A DNA stretch of 34,129 bases, from the NCBI GenBank assembly GCA_030656075.1, contig JAUSOT010000264.1, positions 1-34,129 on the forward strand, read 5' to 3'. Made by a program: the position numbers and the translations under genes. Within the stretch, counting starts at the first letter, position 1, and every line of letters starts with the position of its first letter. Below, piece by piece: positions 8,085 to 17,673 of the stretch. Under the pieces are notes generated by a model, which saw only the letters and a program-made list of their open reading frames with translations, made no database searches and was not told where the DNA came from. Source of the DNA: Candidatus Cloacimonadales bacterium (GTDB lineage: Bacteria > Cloacimonadota > Cloacimonadia > Cloacimonadales > TCS61).

Positions 8085-9596
8085 TCACACCCAATCCAAA
8101 GATCTTTTCACTGCTTTCTGCCAGCAGGAATATTCCCTATTTCTTATTTCCGGTTTCATCCTGGGTTCCCAGCATTTATCTGCTTTCCAATGAGCTGCCA
8201 AACCATCAGTGTCTTTCCAGAAACCAACTGCCAGACCGGCAGCATAAGCTGCGCCCAGAGCTGTTGTTTCGGTGATGATCGGTCGAATAACTTCTACATT
8301 CAATATATCAGCCTGGAACTGCATCAGAAGGTCATTAGCCGTCATGCCGCCGTCCACTTTCAGGCATTTCAAATCCAGTCCCGAATCTTTCATCATGGCG
8401 TCAAAAACTTCCCTGGTTTGGAAGGCGGTCGCTTCTAAAATTGCCCGCGCCATGTGACCTTTATTGATGTAATGGGTCAATCCTATCACAATTCCACGCG
8501 CTTCGTTATTCCAATGCGGAGCGAACAAACCGGAAAAGGCGGGAACGAAATAAAGTCCGCCATTATCATCCACGCTTCGGGCTAACTGCTCGATATTTTC
8601 GGAACTGGTGATCAAACCAAAATTATCGCGGAACCATTGTACAAGCGAACCGGCAATGGCTATCGAGCCTTCCAAAGCGTATTTAGGAGATTCTTTATCT
8701 ATTTGGCAGGCAACGGTGGTAAGCAGTCCATGCGTGGAATGCACAATTTCCGTTCCGGTGTTCATCAGCAGAAAACAGCCGGTTCCGTAAGTATTTTTGG
8801 CTTCTCCTTTTTTCAAACAATTCTGTCCGAAAAGTGCTGCCTGCTGATCTCCCAGATCACCGCAGATTGGGATTTTTTCAGAGAATATTTCAGGAATTTC
8901 CGTGAAACCATAAAATTCCGAATCGGAAGAAGGCCTGATTTCCGGCAGAATATTGGCAGGAATTTCCAAAGCTTTTAAGAGTTCTTCATCCCAGGATAGA
9001 GTTTCCAGATTCATCAGCATGGTGCGGCTGGCATTGGTTACATCGGTGATGTGTTTTCCGCCATTTTTCCCGCCGGTTAAATTCCAGATGAGCCAGGTAT
9101 CCATCGTGCCAAAAAGTAGTTTTCCTTGCTTAGCAGCTTCTTTTAAGTTTGAGTCGTTATCCAGCAGCCATCTGATTTTCGGAGCTGAAAAATAGGTGGC
9201 CAAAGGTAATCCTGTTTTTCTTTTAAAAAAATCTTCACCCGGTTTTTTGTGAAGACGCTGGCAAATGTGATCTGTACGCGTATCCTGCCAGACGATTGCT
9301 TTATGATAGGGAAGTCCCGTTTCCGGATTCCATAAAACAGTCGTCTCCCGCTGATTTGTGATGCCAATTGCGGCAATTTCTGAGGCTTTGATCTTGCCTT
9401 TTTCTAAAGTTTTGGAAATTACTTTTTTGGTGTTATGCCAAATTTCCAGAGCATCATGTTCCACATAGCCAGGTTGAGGATAGAACTGCTTATGCTCCAA
9501 CTGATGTGAACAAATTATATTGCTGGCTTTATCAAACAGAATAAAGCGGGTGCTTGTCGTTCCCTGATCGATAGCTCCGACGTATTTCTTCTGCAT
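8085..9596 (-). CDS. glpK: glycerol kinase
   Basis: A 503-residue FGGY-family kinase converting glycerol and ATP to sn-glycerol 3-phosphate. The N-terminal phosphate-binding loop DQGTTSTR (10-17), GITNQRET, the substrate segment [29 protein letters not shown], the FGGY signature region [10 protein letters not shown] and C-terminal [18 protein letters not shown] are all present; length equals the E. coli enzyme (502). The ATG at 9596 follows AGAGGATTCCCC. The gene lies in a minus-strand run with YhbY and the PGI fusion, but a repeat of about 35 bp sits in the gap before it. No glpF or glpD is in the window. Confidence 0.97.
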   Translation of the reverse strand: MQKKYVGAIDQGTTSTRFILFDKASNIICSHQLEHKQFYPQPGYVEHDALEIWHNTKKVISKTLEKGKIKASEIAAIGITNQRETTVLWNPETGLPYHKAIVWQDTRTDHICQRLHKKPGEDFFKRKTGLPLATYFSAPKIRWLLDNDSNLKEAAKQGKLLFGTMDTWLIWNLTGGKNGGKHITDVTNASRTMLMNLETLSWDEELLKALEIPANILPEIRPSSDSEFYGFTEIPEIFSEKIPICGDLGDQQAALFGQNCLKKGEAKNTYGTGCFLLMNTGTEIVHSTHGLLTTVACQIDKESPKYALEGSIAIAGSLVQWFRDNFGLITSSENIEQLARSVDDNGGLYFVPAFSGLFAPHWNNEARGIVIGLTHYINKGHMARAILEATAFQTREVFDAMMKDSGLDLKCLKVDGGMTANDLLMQFQADILNVEVIRPIITETTALGAAYAAGLAVGFWKDTDGLAAHWKADKCWEPRMKPEIRNREYSCWQKAVKRSLDWV

Positions 9597-9633
9597 GGGG
9601 AATCCTCTACTATATTTGATTTCTGATTTTGAA

Positions 9634-9668
9634 AACCCCTCTTAATCTCCCCTTCCCAAGGGGAGCAA
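9634..9668. repeat. dispersed palindromic repeat between yhbY-like gene and glpK
   Basis: AAACCCCTCTTAATCTCCCC, then TT-ccc-AAGGGGAG. The 8-bp stem CTCCCCTT/AAGGGGAG (9647-9654 with 9658-9665) is perfect. Nearly the same 35 bp occur at 6249-6283. Confidence 0.65.
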
Positions 9669-9702
9669 GACGGATTTAGAAACCAAAAAATATAATTTTT
9701 CG

Positions 9703-9999
9703 CTACAGTTTCTTCGAAATTATTGGATTATCAGGATTGCTTTTGAAAAGTAGAGCGGTCTTTCCAATAATATTCACGACTGTTGCTGCACTTGCTTCTG
9801 CCAGTTCTGAGATCAATTCTTTGCGTACTTTTCTGTCGGGATGACCAACCAAGATTTTTACTAATTCCCGGGCTTTCAAAGCTTCATCCAAACTGCGTAT
9901 CACAGCAGGAGTAATTCCTTTATCTCCAATCTTGACGATGGCATCCAGATGTTGTGCTAATGCTTTCAAATCTGCTTTTTGTTTGCTGGTTAATTCCAT
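9703..9999 (-). CDS. YhbY-type CRM-domain RNA-binding protein
   Basis: A 98-residue single CRM domain. L.....LK.LA..L..IVKIGDKGIT, then ARELVKILVG and 'ASAATVVNIIGKTALLFK' match the family, including the conserved G-x-x-G-like loop KIGDKG and the terminal IGKT..L(F/Y). Members bind pre-50S ribosomal particles in bacteria. The ATG at 9999 has AAGGA seven bases upstream, and the gene starts 10 nt after the PGI-macrodomain stop, so the two are likely one transcript. Confidence 0.9.
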   Translation of the reverse strand: MELTSKQKADLKALAQHLDAIVKIGDKGITPAVIRSLDEALKARELVKILVGHPDRKVRKELISELAEASAATVVNIIGKTALLFKSNPDNPIISKKL

Positions 10000-10009
10000 A
10001 ATTTATTCC

Positions 10010-12529
10010 TTACAATATTTCTTTGATCGCTTCAAAATATGAATTATAGATTTCATCATTAAAACCTACAAAAATAATCTTTTCAATGGTGGAATTTTTA
10101 TTCAGAAAATGCTTCACTTCCTGCACGGCAATGCTGGCTGCTTTATCTTTTGGGAATCGATAAACTCCGCAGCTTATGGCAGGAAAGGCAATCGTCCGCA
10201 AACCATGTTTCACAGCCAGATCAAGGCTATTTTTATAACAGCTTGCCAGCAGTTCGTTTTCCCTGGTTCCGCCTCCGTGCCAAACCGGTCCCACAGCGTG
10301 AATAACATATTTGGCAGGAAGTTGATAGCCACCCGTGATGCGAGCTTCGCCGGTGGGACATCCACCGATTTTGCGGCATTCCCGCAATAGTTCTTCTCCG
10401 GCAGCGCGATGAATCGCTCCATCCACACCGCCGCCGCCCATCAAGGAAGTATTGGCTGCATTCACGATAGCGTCAACTTTCAATGAAGTGATGTCTCCTT
10501 TGATCAATTGAATTCGGTTTAACATGGCTTTTTTTCTATGAGTTGATTGCTCCAATTCGCGTAATCCTTTGCGGGTCAGTTTATATTTTTGATTTGAACT
10601 GCCGGGTATATCGGGAATGGTGTAGACCAGCAATTTTTGTTTTCTGAGCTGCAACAAAGCACGCTTCAAATTGCCGGATTTTCCCGAACGATGCAGGGAA
10701 TCGGTGATTTCTTTGCTGGATTGCGATTTTTCCTGGCAGGTCAGAAGGATATTCTGCTGTATTTCACTCAAATTTGTTGCTCCGTATTCCGAACCGACAC
10801 TGAATCCGGGCGAGATCAGTTTCTGGATATCCTGTCCCAGCAGGTTTGGAATGTCTTTTCGCATATCTTTGAAGGCATTGATCAAGCCGTTCGTGGAGGA
10901 ATCATGAGCTTTGATGCGAGATTTCAAAGCGAGTTCAGGCAGAATATTTCCGGCTAATTGTTTTCCCAGTTCCACTCCCCATTGATCGAAACTGAAAATG
11001 TTCCAGATTACACCCTGCACAAAGATTTTGTGTTCATACATGGCGATCAGATTTCCCAGCGTGAAGGGAGTGAGTTTCTTGAAGAGTATGGAATTGGTCG
11101 GTTTATTTCCCGGGAAAACTTTATAGGGTAAAACTCTTTGAATTTTTTCATTGCTTTTGCCGGATTCTTCCAATTCCTGTAGGACTTCTTCATAGGTTTT
11201 TCCTTTCATTAAGGCTTCGGTTTGAGCAAAAAAATTGGAAAGCAGCTTGATATGATGATCGCCGATGGGATTGTGACTGAGCGCCGGAGCCAGGAAATCG
11301 CAGGGGATAAGTTTGGTTCCCTGGTGGATGAGTTGATAGAAAGCATGCTGTCCGTTCGTGCCTGGTTCACCCCAGATGATCGGACCGGTTTGGTATTTTA
11401 CTTCTTTACCGTTCCGGCTCACATTCTTGCCGTTGCTTTCCATATTTCCCTGTTGAAAATAGGCGGCAAATCTATGCAGATATTGATCATAAGGTAAGAT
11501 GGCTTCTGTTTCTGCTTTGAAGAAATTAGTGTACCAAATTCCCAGCAAAGCCAGAATTACCGGAATATTTTTTTCAAATGAAGCTTCCCGGAAATGATTA
11601 TCCATTTCATGAGCGCCTTCCAGCAGTTCGACAAAATTTTCATAACCGATTGAGCAGGCAATGGAAAGACCGATTGCACTCCAAAGCGAATATCTGCCGC
11701 CGACCCAATCCCAGATTTCAAAAATATTTCTGGGATCGATACCGAATTTTTCCACTTCTTCCAGGTTGGTGGAAATTGCTGCGAAATGCAGTTTGGTGAA
11801 TTCCTTGCTATTAGCCGCATTCAAAAACCAGGATCGGGCTGTTTTGGCATTGGTCATGGTTTCCTGGGTCGTGAACGTTTTGGACGCAATAATGAAAAAA
11901 GTAGTTTCCGGGTTCAGTTGTTTCAGCGTTTCCACGATTTGGGTGCCGTCCACATTGGAAATGAAATGGGAATTAATATTCACTTTTTTATAGGGTTTCA
12001 AAGCTTCCGTCACCATCAAAGGTCCCAAATCCGAACCACCGATGCCGATATTAACGATGTCGGTGATGGCTTTTCCCGAAAATCCGACCCACTGCCCGGA
12101 AGTAATTTTTTCGGAAAAATCTTCGATCTGCTTGAGGACGGCATTCACTTTCGGCATCACATCGACGTCATCCGCATAGATCGGTTCATTGCTGCGGTTT
12201 CTCAGTGCAATGTGCAGCACCGCCCGGTCTTCCGTCGCATTGATCTTTCCGCCGCAGAACATTTTTTCGACAGCATCCGGCAATTCTGTTTCTTCTGCCA
12301 GTTTCAAAAGCAAAGCCATAGTTTCTGCCGTGATGATGTTCTTGGAATAATCCAGCAGGATATTATTGAATTTGAGAGAGAATTTGGTAAATCGTTCCGG
12401 GTCATTGGCAAATAGATCACGCATTTGAACGGATTTCATCTCTTTGAAGTGTTCAAACAGTTTTTTCCACGCTTCCGTCTGGGTAGGATTGATCGTTTTC
12501 AATCTTAAATTTTCATCGAATAAATTCAT
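10010..12529 (-). CDS. trifunctional fusion: glucose-6-phosphate isomerase + winged helix + macrodomain
   Basis: One uninterrupted frame of 839 residues. Residues 1 to about 553 are a full glucose-6-phosphate isomerase (glucose 6-phosphate to fructose 6-phosphate): signature 1 DWVGGRYS (274-281), catalytic Glu364 in GNMESNGK, His395 in NGQHAF, signature 2 with Lys523 in GVELGKQ, and the terminal HDSSTNGLI where the family normally ends. A linker leads to a winged helix (about 587-660; [10 protein letters not shown], then [14 protein letters not shown]). Residues 669-839 are a complete YmdB-like macrodomain: [37 protein letters not shown] and FPAISCGVY, the segments that bind ADP-ribose and act in O-acetyl-ADP-ribose deacetylation. 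Met669 (10523-10525) could in principle start a separate protein, but no Shine-Dalgarno lies before it. The ATG at 12529 follows GAGGTG. Domain identities are firm; the joint role is inference. Confidence 0.93.
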   Translation of the reverse strand: MNLFDENLRLKTINPTQTEAWKKLFEHFKEMKSVQMRDLFANDPERFTKFSLKFNNILLDYSKNIITAETMALLLKLAEETELPDAVEKMFCGGKINATEDRAVLHIALRNRSNEPIYADDVDVMPKVNAVLKQIEDFSEKITSGQWVGFSGKAITDIVNIGIGGSDLGPLMVTEALKPYKKVNINSHFISNVDGTQIVETLKQLNPETTFFIIASKTFTTQETMTNAKTARSWFLNAANSKEFTKLHFAAISTNLEEVEKFGIDPRNIFEIWDWVGGRYSLWSAIGLSIACSIGYENFVELLEGAHEMDNHFREASFEKNIPVILALLGIWYTNFFKAETEAILPYDQYLHRFAAYFQQGNMESNGKNVSRNGKEVKYQTGPIIWGEPGTNGQHAFYQLIHQGTKLIPCDFLAPALSHNPIGDHHIKLLSNFFAQTEALMKGKTYEEVLQELEESGKSNEKIQRVLPYKVFPGNKPTNSILFKKLTPFTLGNLIAMYEHKIFVQGVIWNIFSFDQWGVELGKQLAGNILPELALKSRIKAHDSSTNGLINAFKDMRKDIPNLLGQDIQKLISPGFSVGSEYGATNLSEIQQNILLTCQEKSQSSKEITDSLHRSGKSGNLKRALLQLRKQKLLVYTIPDIPGSSNQKYKLTRKGLRELEQSTHRKKAMLNRIQLIKGDITSLKVDAIVNAANTSLMGGGGVDGAIHRAAGEELLRECRKIGGCPTGEARITGGYQLPAKYVIHAVGPVWHGGGTRENELLASCYKNSLDLAVKHGLRTIAFPAISCGVYRFPKDKAASIAVQEVKHFLNKNSTIEKIIFVGFNDEIYNSYFEAIKEIL

Positions 12530-12618
12530 AAATCACACCTCGTTTTAACGAATGGTTAAGTCATCAATTTGGTGTTGTTATCGTCAAGTTTATTGATTGT
12601 TAATTATTTATTTCAAGC

Positions 12619-12655
12619 GGTGCGTAAATTTACGGACCGCATTTTTACGCACCGA
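12619..12655. repeat. inverted repeat, 11-bp stem
   Basis: CGGTGCGTAAA (12619-12629) pairs perfectly with TTTACGCACCG (12645-12655) across a 15-base loop. No T-run follows on either strand, so it is more likely an operator or a repeat remnant than a terminator. It lies about 90 bp upstream of the PGI start. Confidence 0.6.
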
Positions 12656-12692
12656 AATTAGACAATTTCTTCATACGATCTAAAATAAAATG

Positions 12693-12745
12693 GTTAGACC
12701 AGGGATGGTCTAACTTAACGTAGTGTTCAACCAGGATGGTTGAAC
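12693..12745. repeat. pair of CCA-loop-TGG palindromes
   Basis: GTTAGACCA-ggga-TGGTCTAAC (12693-12714) and GTTCAACCA-gga-TGGTTGAAC (12725-12745) have 9-bp perfect arms. They share the outer GTT/AAC and the inner CCA/TGG while the middle bases co-vary, the mark of a hairpin-selected repeat family. Confidence 0.75.
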
Positions 12746-12851
12746 TAACAATTGCTCTCTATCCGCGTCCATCCGTGTAAATCCGTGAGCATTATCAACC
12801 GTTGCGAAGACCCAGAAGTGCAAGGAGTCCGAAAACCATTCGCAAGGTTTC

Positions 12852-14243
12852 TTATTCCAATTCAAAGCTCTCGCCAAACTGCGGAATTTTCACATTCCAG
12901 CCGTAAGTTTTCCTGATTTTCTCCGCCATCGCCTGGCTGGCATCAGCTTCACCATGCACCAGGAAAGTTGTGGTTGGTTTTTTATTGAACGGCATGAGCC
13001 AGGCCAGCATTTCGTTGTAGTCGGCATGACCGGAGAAGCCGTCGATCATTTCGATCTGCGCGTTGATCGGCACTTCCTTGCCGTGGATTTTAACGGTTTC
13101 TTTCTTTTCCTGGATCGTCCTGCCGCGAGTTCCTTCAGCTTGATAACCGATCAGCAGAACTGTGTTCTTTGGATCGGGAAGTCTTTGTGCCAGATGATGC
13201 AGAATTCTGCCGCCCGTCACCATGCCGCTGGCGGAAATAATGATGCATCCGCTTCGATGCTGGTTGATGCTCATCGATTCTTCTTTTGAACGGCAGATAC
13301 GCAGATCTTTGGGATGGAAAATTCTCTTGCCCTGCATTTTCTGCATCCTGGTATAAAGATCAAAATCAGGGATGTGATCTTCGAAAATTTGCAGAGCTTC
13401 TATTGCCATGGGAGAATCTACGAAAATCGGGTAGAAAGGAATTTTTCCTTCTTCTTCCAGCTGACGTAAAAGATAAAGCAAAGTTTGCGTTCTACCCACG
13501 CTGAAAGCCGGAATTACCAGCGAACCACCCCGCTGCATACTTCGTTCAATTACTTCCACCAGTTCAGAAACCGGATCAGTTGATTCGTGTAAACGATTGC
13601 CGTAGGTAGATTCCAAAATTAAATAATCGACGTTATAAACCTGATTGGGTTCGTTCAAAACCGGGATTTCAGGACGTCCCAGATCACCGGAAAAGAGGAT
13701 TTTGCGGGAAATCTCGTCCGTCTTGGTTTTGATGTCGATGAGCGCTGAACCGAGGATATGACCGGAATCATGGAATTTGATGCGGGTGGTTTCGGACAGC
13801 CAGAAAAAATCGCCATAATGTACCGGCTGGAAAAGTGAAATTGCTTTTTCCGCATCTTCCCTGCTGTAAAGCGGCAAAGCCGGAGAGTGTTTGGAAAAGC
13901 CTTTTTTATTCGCCCATCTGGCATCTTCTTCCTGGATGTGAGCGCTGTCTTTCAGCATCACTTCGCAGAGTTCCGCCGTGGCATGAGTGCAGATAATTTT
14001 TCCATTAAAACCTTCCCGCACAAATTTTGGTAAGTAGCCACTGTGATCGATATGAGCATGGGTGAGCAGCACATAATCGAAAGTGGAAGGTGAAACGGGA
14101 AATTCGTCCCAGTTTTTTATTCGTACTGCTTTGGGACCTTGAAACATTCCGCAATCGATCAGCAGATTTTTGCCATCGATCTCCAAATGAAAACGAGAGC
14201 CGGTGACTGTGCCGGTGGCGCCGAGAAAAGTTAGTTTTGGCAT
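12852..14243 (-). CDS. beta-CASP metallo-beta-lactamase-fold RNA hydrolase
   Basis: A 463-residue protein of the CPSF/YSH1-like exonuclease family. The metallo-beta-lactamase zinc motif THAHIDHSG begins at residue 61, followed by DSGHILGSA, FSGDLG and the beta-CASP part: LILESTYGNR, VIPAFSVGRTQTLL, ASGMVTGGR, GYQAEGTRGR and GFSGHADYNE. Such proteins are ribonucleases acting on mRNA or other RNA; the substrate is not readable from sequence. The start has AAAGGAAATC before the ATG. Its promoter region is the AT-rich 345-bp gap with phased decamers. Confidence 0.93.
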   Translation of the reverse strand: MPKLTFLGATGTVTGSRFHLEIDGKNLLIDCGMFQGPKAVRIKNWDEFPVSPSTFDYVLLTHAHIDHSGYLPKFVREGFNGKIICTHATAELCEVMLKDSAHIQEEDARWANKKGFSKHSPALPLYSREDAEKAISLFQPVHYGDFFWLSETTRIKFHDSGHILGSALIDIKTKTDEISRKILFSGDLGRPEIPVLNEPNQVYNVDYLILESTYGNRLHESTDPVSELVEVIERSMQRGGSLVIPAFSVGRTQTLLYLLRQLEEEGKIPFYPIFVDSPMAIEALQIFEDHIPDFDLYTRMQKMQGKRIFHPKDLRICRSKEESMSINQHRSGCIIISASGMVTGGRILHHLAQRLPDPKNTVLLIGYQAEGTRGRTIQEKKETVKIHGKEVPINAQIEMIDGFSGHADYNEMLAWLMPFNKKPTTTFLVHGEADASQAMAEKIRKTYGWNVKIPQFGESFELE

Positions 14244-14588
14244 TTTTGATTTCCTTTCTTATTCTTTTTTTCCTTACTTATTCTCAAGCTAATATTTCCT
14301 TTTCCAAACTAATTTTGAAATTGTTTACTGTTTGTTACACAAACAATTACGTAAAATCAATATTGTATTTTCAATCTAGTTCATACTAATTATACCACAT
14401 TTCCTTACTTATTTGAAATCAATTTAGTTTGGGTGTTAGATATGTTTTTTATTAATTCCTATTAATTCCTATTAATTCTTATTAATTTTTTATTACCCCA
14501 ATAACGTATTTAATATCAATGAGATATGATTTTCATTATTCACCTATTCGAAATTTTTATTAATTTTTATTAATTCTTTTTAAAGTTT
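14244..14588. other. AT-rich gene-free stretch of 345 bp
   Basis: Very AT-rich, with no open frame of note. It contains ATTAATTCCT-type decamers (14451-14490 and 14559-14578), a repeated TTTCCTTACTTATT (about 14269 and 14400) and an inverted TTGTTT/AAACAA near 14320-14346. It likely holds the promoter of the metallo-hydrolase and the 3' end of the AlbA_2 gene's transcript. Confidence 0.6.
14451..14490. repeat. tandem decamer ATTAATTCCT, four copies
   Basis: ATTAATTCCT twice, then ATTAATTCTT and ATTAATTTTT, in exact 10-bp register; two more copies lie at 14559-14578. The period is close to one helical turn, so intrinsic curvature is possible. Confidence 0.85.
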
Positions 14589-16286
14589 TTACGATTTATT
14601 TGTTAAATCTCTGTTGTTTTTCAACTTCCATCTGGAATATCGGCGTGAACCTACATTATTAATTTTATTCTTAAGAGAGCCCAATTGATTCGATAATAAA
14701 TTATTAATTTTTATTTTTTTCTGTTTTTCGTCCAGAATATCAGGCAGTTTAGGCATTAACAACGATTCAATCTCATCCCTGGTTGCTTGTTTGTATGTAT
14801 TTAGAAATTCGATAATTAGCTTCTCATAATATGCGTTATCAAAACCTCGCAGATGAATATAATCAACTTTCTTCCCTGTATTTCCAGCAATCTCGGAAGA
14901 CACATAAATATTTGGATACCTCCCTTCCACCAATTTTTTCTTCTTTAAAAGTTGATGAGCTTCTTTTGAGATTTTTTGCTTTTTCTGAACTTTATCCAGC
15001 AGAATGGTTTCAAATAGAGTTAACTCACTATTTTTCATCAAAACTTTGGTGTATTCTTCATCCAGGATCTTCCCAAATAATTTCACCTTAACTTGATTTT
15101 CATTTGAAAATTCATATTCCGGCATTGCCATAAATCTGTCTTTCTGAATATTAAACATCCGTTTTATTCCACTTCCGATTGTATCTATCATATTCAGATT
15201 AACCATTGCTTCAGTTAACAGTTTATTGGGATAAATGGGCTGTGGAGCATCTAATTCTAAAACTTGCTCAATACTTCCAGGCAGGAAAACTCCGGCATTC
15301 ACAAATAAAAGATCATCCGGATTTTCGATAACAACGATTCTACTTTGTAATCTATAATCCTGATGAGCGATGCAATTGTGCAAAGCTTCTCTCATTACCC
15401 AGTTATCGTATTGGTCGATTTCGATAGGAAACAAAGTTCCATCTGGTAATTCCCGGATCGTCAAATTTCTGATCTTGGCAAACAGACGATCTACATTTAA
15501 AAGAAAAGGTGGATCGAAATGATGATAATCCAATTCCTTTCCATTTTGATCTTTTATTATCCAGGTTATTCTGGCAACTGCAGGATTGATAAAGTGAGTC
15601 GATTCAGGTTTTCCAAGTAATATAATCGTTGCGAAAGTAAGTTTATCTTTGATCGCTAATTTAGTTTTATTTAGGAAGGTGAGATCGTCCCAACTGTCTA
15701 TTTCATGATAAAAGTTGGCATTTTTCTGTTTCTTTTTGTATTCAATTTTTGCTTTAATCAGGGCATCCAATTCAAGATCGAATATACCGGCACCTTTCGC
15801 TTCTTGAGCACTCCAATCTTTTTTAAATGTACTCATGTTCCAGATTTTCTTTTCGAGTGTAGGATGCTTGGAAAGCTTATGTTTATGCTCTCCAATTCTA
15901 ATATATGAAATTCCTTGAAACTTGACCGGCGCATCTGGTGCCGCATCTATCTGAAAGAGAACGATCCTTTTTTCATCATAAAGAAATTCATGAATGAAGA
16001 AATTTATGCGTGGATTTAATAATCTTCTCAGCCAAGGCTCGAGAGATTCATTTCCTTTGCCTTTCATCTTTGCCGGTTTCAATTTCGTGCCGACAATTTG
16101 ATAGTTTTCATCTTCAATTCCATATACTAAATATCCAAAGGGTTGAAAATAGAGACAGGCTGAATTACTGAGAGCTGAAATGTATTCACCGATAAGCTGA
16201 GAATCATAATAATCCTTTTTGAATTCCACCCATTCCGATTCGCCAAACTCAGAGATTAAGGAATCGACTAGATTTCTTAAATCCAT
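14589..16286 (-). CDS. AlbA_2 (Schlafen-type) / GHKL-like ATP-binding regulator
   Basis: A 565-residue protein of the family often labelled RecG-like or DUF4325-like transcriptional regulator. The N-terminal AlbA_2 domain shows ESEWVEFKKDY, ALSNSACL, FGYLVYGIEDE and FQGISYIRIGEHKH. The C-terminal half has the HATPase_c_4-type motifs REALHNCIAHQDY, IENPDDLLFVNAGVF and IDTIGSGIKRMF, and it ends in a winged helix (TRDEIESLLMPKLPDILDEKQKKIKINNLL). It is not a helicase. Some relatives act as nucleic-acid-binding regulators, others sit in defence islands. I take the ATG at 16286, which has GGAGGATAAA before it, rather than the upstream ATG ten codons earlier. It is flanked by housekeeping genes, so its role is unclear. 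Confidence 0.85.
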   Translation of the reverse strand: MDLRNLVDSLISEFGESEWVEFKKDYYDSQLIGEYISALSNSACLYFQPFGYLVYGIEDENYQIVGTKLKPAKMKGKGNESLEPWLRRLLNPRINFFIHEFLYDEKRIVLFQIDAAPDAPVKFQGISYIRIGEHKHKLSKHPTLEKKIWNMSTFKKDWSAQEAKGAGIFDLELDALIKAKIEYKKKQKNANFYHEIDSWDDLTFLNKTKLAIKDKLTFATIILLGKPESTHFINPAVARITWIIKDQNGKELDYHHFDPPFLLNVDRLFAKIRNLTIRELPDGTLFPIEIDQYDNWVMREALHNCIAHQDYRLQSRIVVIENPDDLLFVNAGVFLPGSIEQVLELDAPQPIYPNKLLTEAMVNLNMIDTIGSGIKRMFNIQKDRFMAMPEYEFSNENQVKVKLFGKILDEEYTKVLMKNSELTLFETILLDKVQKKQKISKEAHQLLKKKKLVEGRYPNIYVSSEIAGNTGKKVDYIHLRGFDNAYYEKLIIEFLNTYKQATRDEIESLLMPKLPDILDEKQKKIKINNLLSNQLGSLKNKINNVGSRRYSRWKLKNNRDLTNKS

Positions 16287-16366
16287 TTTATCCTCCAGAT
16301 TTAATGCAAGTTCCATTTGAATCAGGCCGTTCCATCCTGCAAGAAAATAATTGGATTCCCCTAAAA

Positions 16367-16408
16367 TAAAAAAAGCCCCGTTCCGATAAAATCAAAACAG
16401 GGCTTTTC
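16367..16408 (-). terminator. Rho-independent terminator of the macAB-like operon
   Basis: On the minus strand AAAGCCCTGTT...AACGGGGCTTT forms a stem of about 7 + 3 bp with one mismatch, followed by TTTTTTTATTTT. It lies about 50 bp after the permease stop and before the AlbA_2 gene. Confidence 0.85.
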
Positions 16409-16455
16409 GGCTTGAGGGGAATTACGAACCGAATTCTTTAATTTAAAAAATTTCT

Positions 16456-17673
16456 TTATTCATATCTCAGTGCATCTATCGGATTCAAATTGGCTGCCTT
16501 CCTGGCTGGATAATAACCAAAAAACACACCCACCGCTCCGGCAAAAAGCACCGACATCAAAACGATCGTCGGATTGATCACCGTGTTGATCTCGGTAAAT
16601 TTATTCATAAAAAGTGATATTCCAACCGCCAGCAAAATTCCAAGCAAACCTCCAATCAGGCTGAGAGTAATGGATTCAGCCAAAAACTGGGTGAGCACAT
16701 CTTTGCTGCGTGCTCCGATGGACAGACGAATACCAATTTCTCGAGTTCTTTCCGTCACCGAAACCAGCATGATATTCATGATGCCGATACCGCCCACGAT
16801 GAGCGATACTCCGGCAATTGCACCCAGCAAAAGCGTCAGAGTTTTGGAGGTTGCAGAAGCCATTTCCGTGATCTCGGTTTGAGTACGGACCATAAAATCA
16901 TCATCTTCGCCATAATCGATCTTGTGCTCTTTCCGCAGAATTTCTTCCACTTCGGTCTGAGCCAGATCCATCTCATTTATGGAAGTTGCACTCACATAGA
17001 TCATATCGATCCGGTCACCGCCTTTCAAACGGTAGAGCACAGTGGTGGAAGGCGCCAGGATCACATCATCCTGATCTTGTCCCATGCCGGATTGACCCTT
17101 TTTGGCCAAAACCCCGATCACAATGAAAGGTGTGTTTCTAATGCGGATTTTTTGTCCGACCGGATCGGAATCGGGAAATAGCTGATCAACGATGGTTTGT
17201 CCCAGCACAGCAACTTTCTTTTTGGCTTTAATGTCTTTTTCGGTGAAGAAATTGCCGTTGGCTAAATCCCAATCTTTGATAGCGAGGTATTGGGTGGAAA
17301 CGCCGTAAATGCTGGTGCTCCAATTTCCTGTTCCGCCAATGATCTGTCCGCCAGATCTGATGACGGGCGAAACATACATCACATGCGTTGCCTGTTGCAG
17401 GATTTTGTCGCAATCGCTCAGTTTCATCATATTAAAACTGCCGGCACCCCGTGAAACGCCGCCCATTCTACTGTGGCTGGGAAACACCATCAGCAGGTTC
17501 GTTCCCAGGGAATTGATCTGTTCTTCGATGCGGGCCTGCGAACCCTGCCCGACAGCCACCATCACGATGACGGAACAGACGCCGATGATGATTCCCAGCG
17601 AAGTGAGGATGCTGCGCATTTTATTTTTCAGAATGCTTTTGAAAGCTATTTTTTGGATTCTATTCCATTTCAT
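16456..17673 (-). CDS. MacB/FtsX-type ABC transporter permease
   Basis: About 405 residues with the MacB-PCD topology: one N-terminal membrane segment ([18 protein letters not shown]) after [15 protein letters not shown], a long periplasmic domain starting [13 protein letters not shown], and three C-terminal segments including '[20 protein letters not shown]', '[14 protein letters not shown]' and '[20 protein letters not shown]'. It would be the membrane part of a tripartite efflux or lipoprotein-type exporter with the next two genes. The start is read from the ATG at 17673 (GGGAG six bases upstream), overlapping the ATPase gene's 3' end by 14 bp; a second ATG two codons earlier is possible. 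Longer frames upstream lie in the ATPase gene. Confidence 0.93.
   Translation of the reverse strand: MKWNRIQKIAFKSILKNKMRSILTSLGIIIGVCSVIVMVAVGQGSQARIEEQINSLGTNLLMVFPSHSRMGGVSRGAGSFNMMKLSDCDKILQQATHVMYVSPVIRSGGQIIGGTGNWSTSIYGVSTQYLAIKDWDLANGNFFTEKDIKAKKKVAVLGQTIVDQLFPDSDPVGQKIRIRNTPFIVIGVLAKKGQSGMGQDQDDVILAPSTTVLYRLKGGDRIDMIYVSATSINEMDLAQTEVEEILRKEHKIDYGEDDDFMVRTQTEITEMASATSKTLTLLLGAIAGVSLIVGGIGIMNIMLVSVTERTREIGIRLSIGARSKDVLTQFLAESITLSLIGGLLGILLAVGISLFMNKFTEINTVINPTIVLMSVLFAGAVGVFFGYYPARKAANLNPIDALRYE

Larger units (their letters stand above)
12530..12851. other. gene-free stretch of 322 bp with three hairpins and a dispersed repeat
   Basis: No gene is visible between the PGI fusion and the metallo-hydrolase. 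From left to right it holds an 11-bp stem (12619-12655), a pair of CCA-loop-TGG hairpins (12693-12745) and a 'CCATCCGTGTAAATCCGTGAG' type dispersed repeat (about 12770-12790) shared with 3955 and 19857. It must also contain the promoter of the PGI fusion, but I cannot place a convincing -35/-10 pair. Confidence 0.6.

Noticed and set aside
10010-10525. Separate macrodomain gene starting at Met669
   Set aside because: The frame is open all the way from the PGI start and no Shine-Dalgarno lies before that Met (the nearest GGAG is about 30 bases away), so a fusion is the simpler reading; a minor internal start cannot be excluded.
11786-12415. 209-residue plus-strand frame opposite PGI
   Set aside because: It overlaps the PGI domain, whose active-site motifs fix the coding strand.
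12619-12655. Terminator before or after the PGI fusion
   Set aside because: The stem is strong but no T-run follows on either strand.
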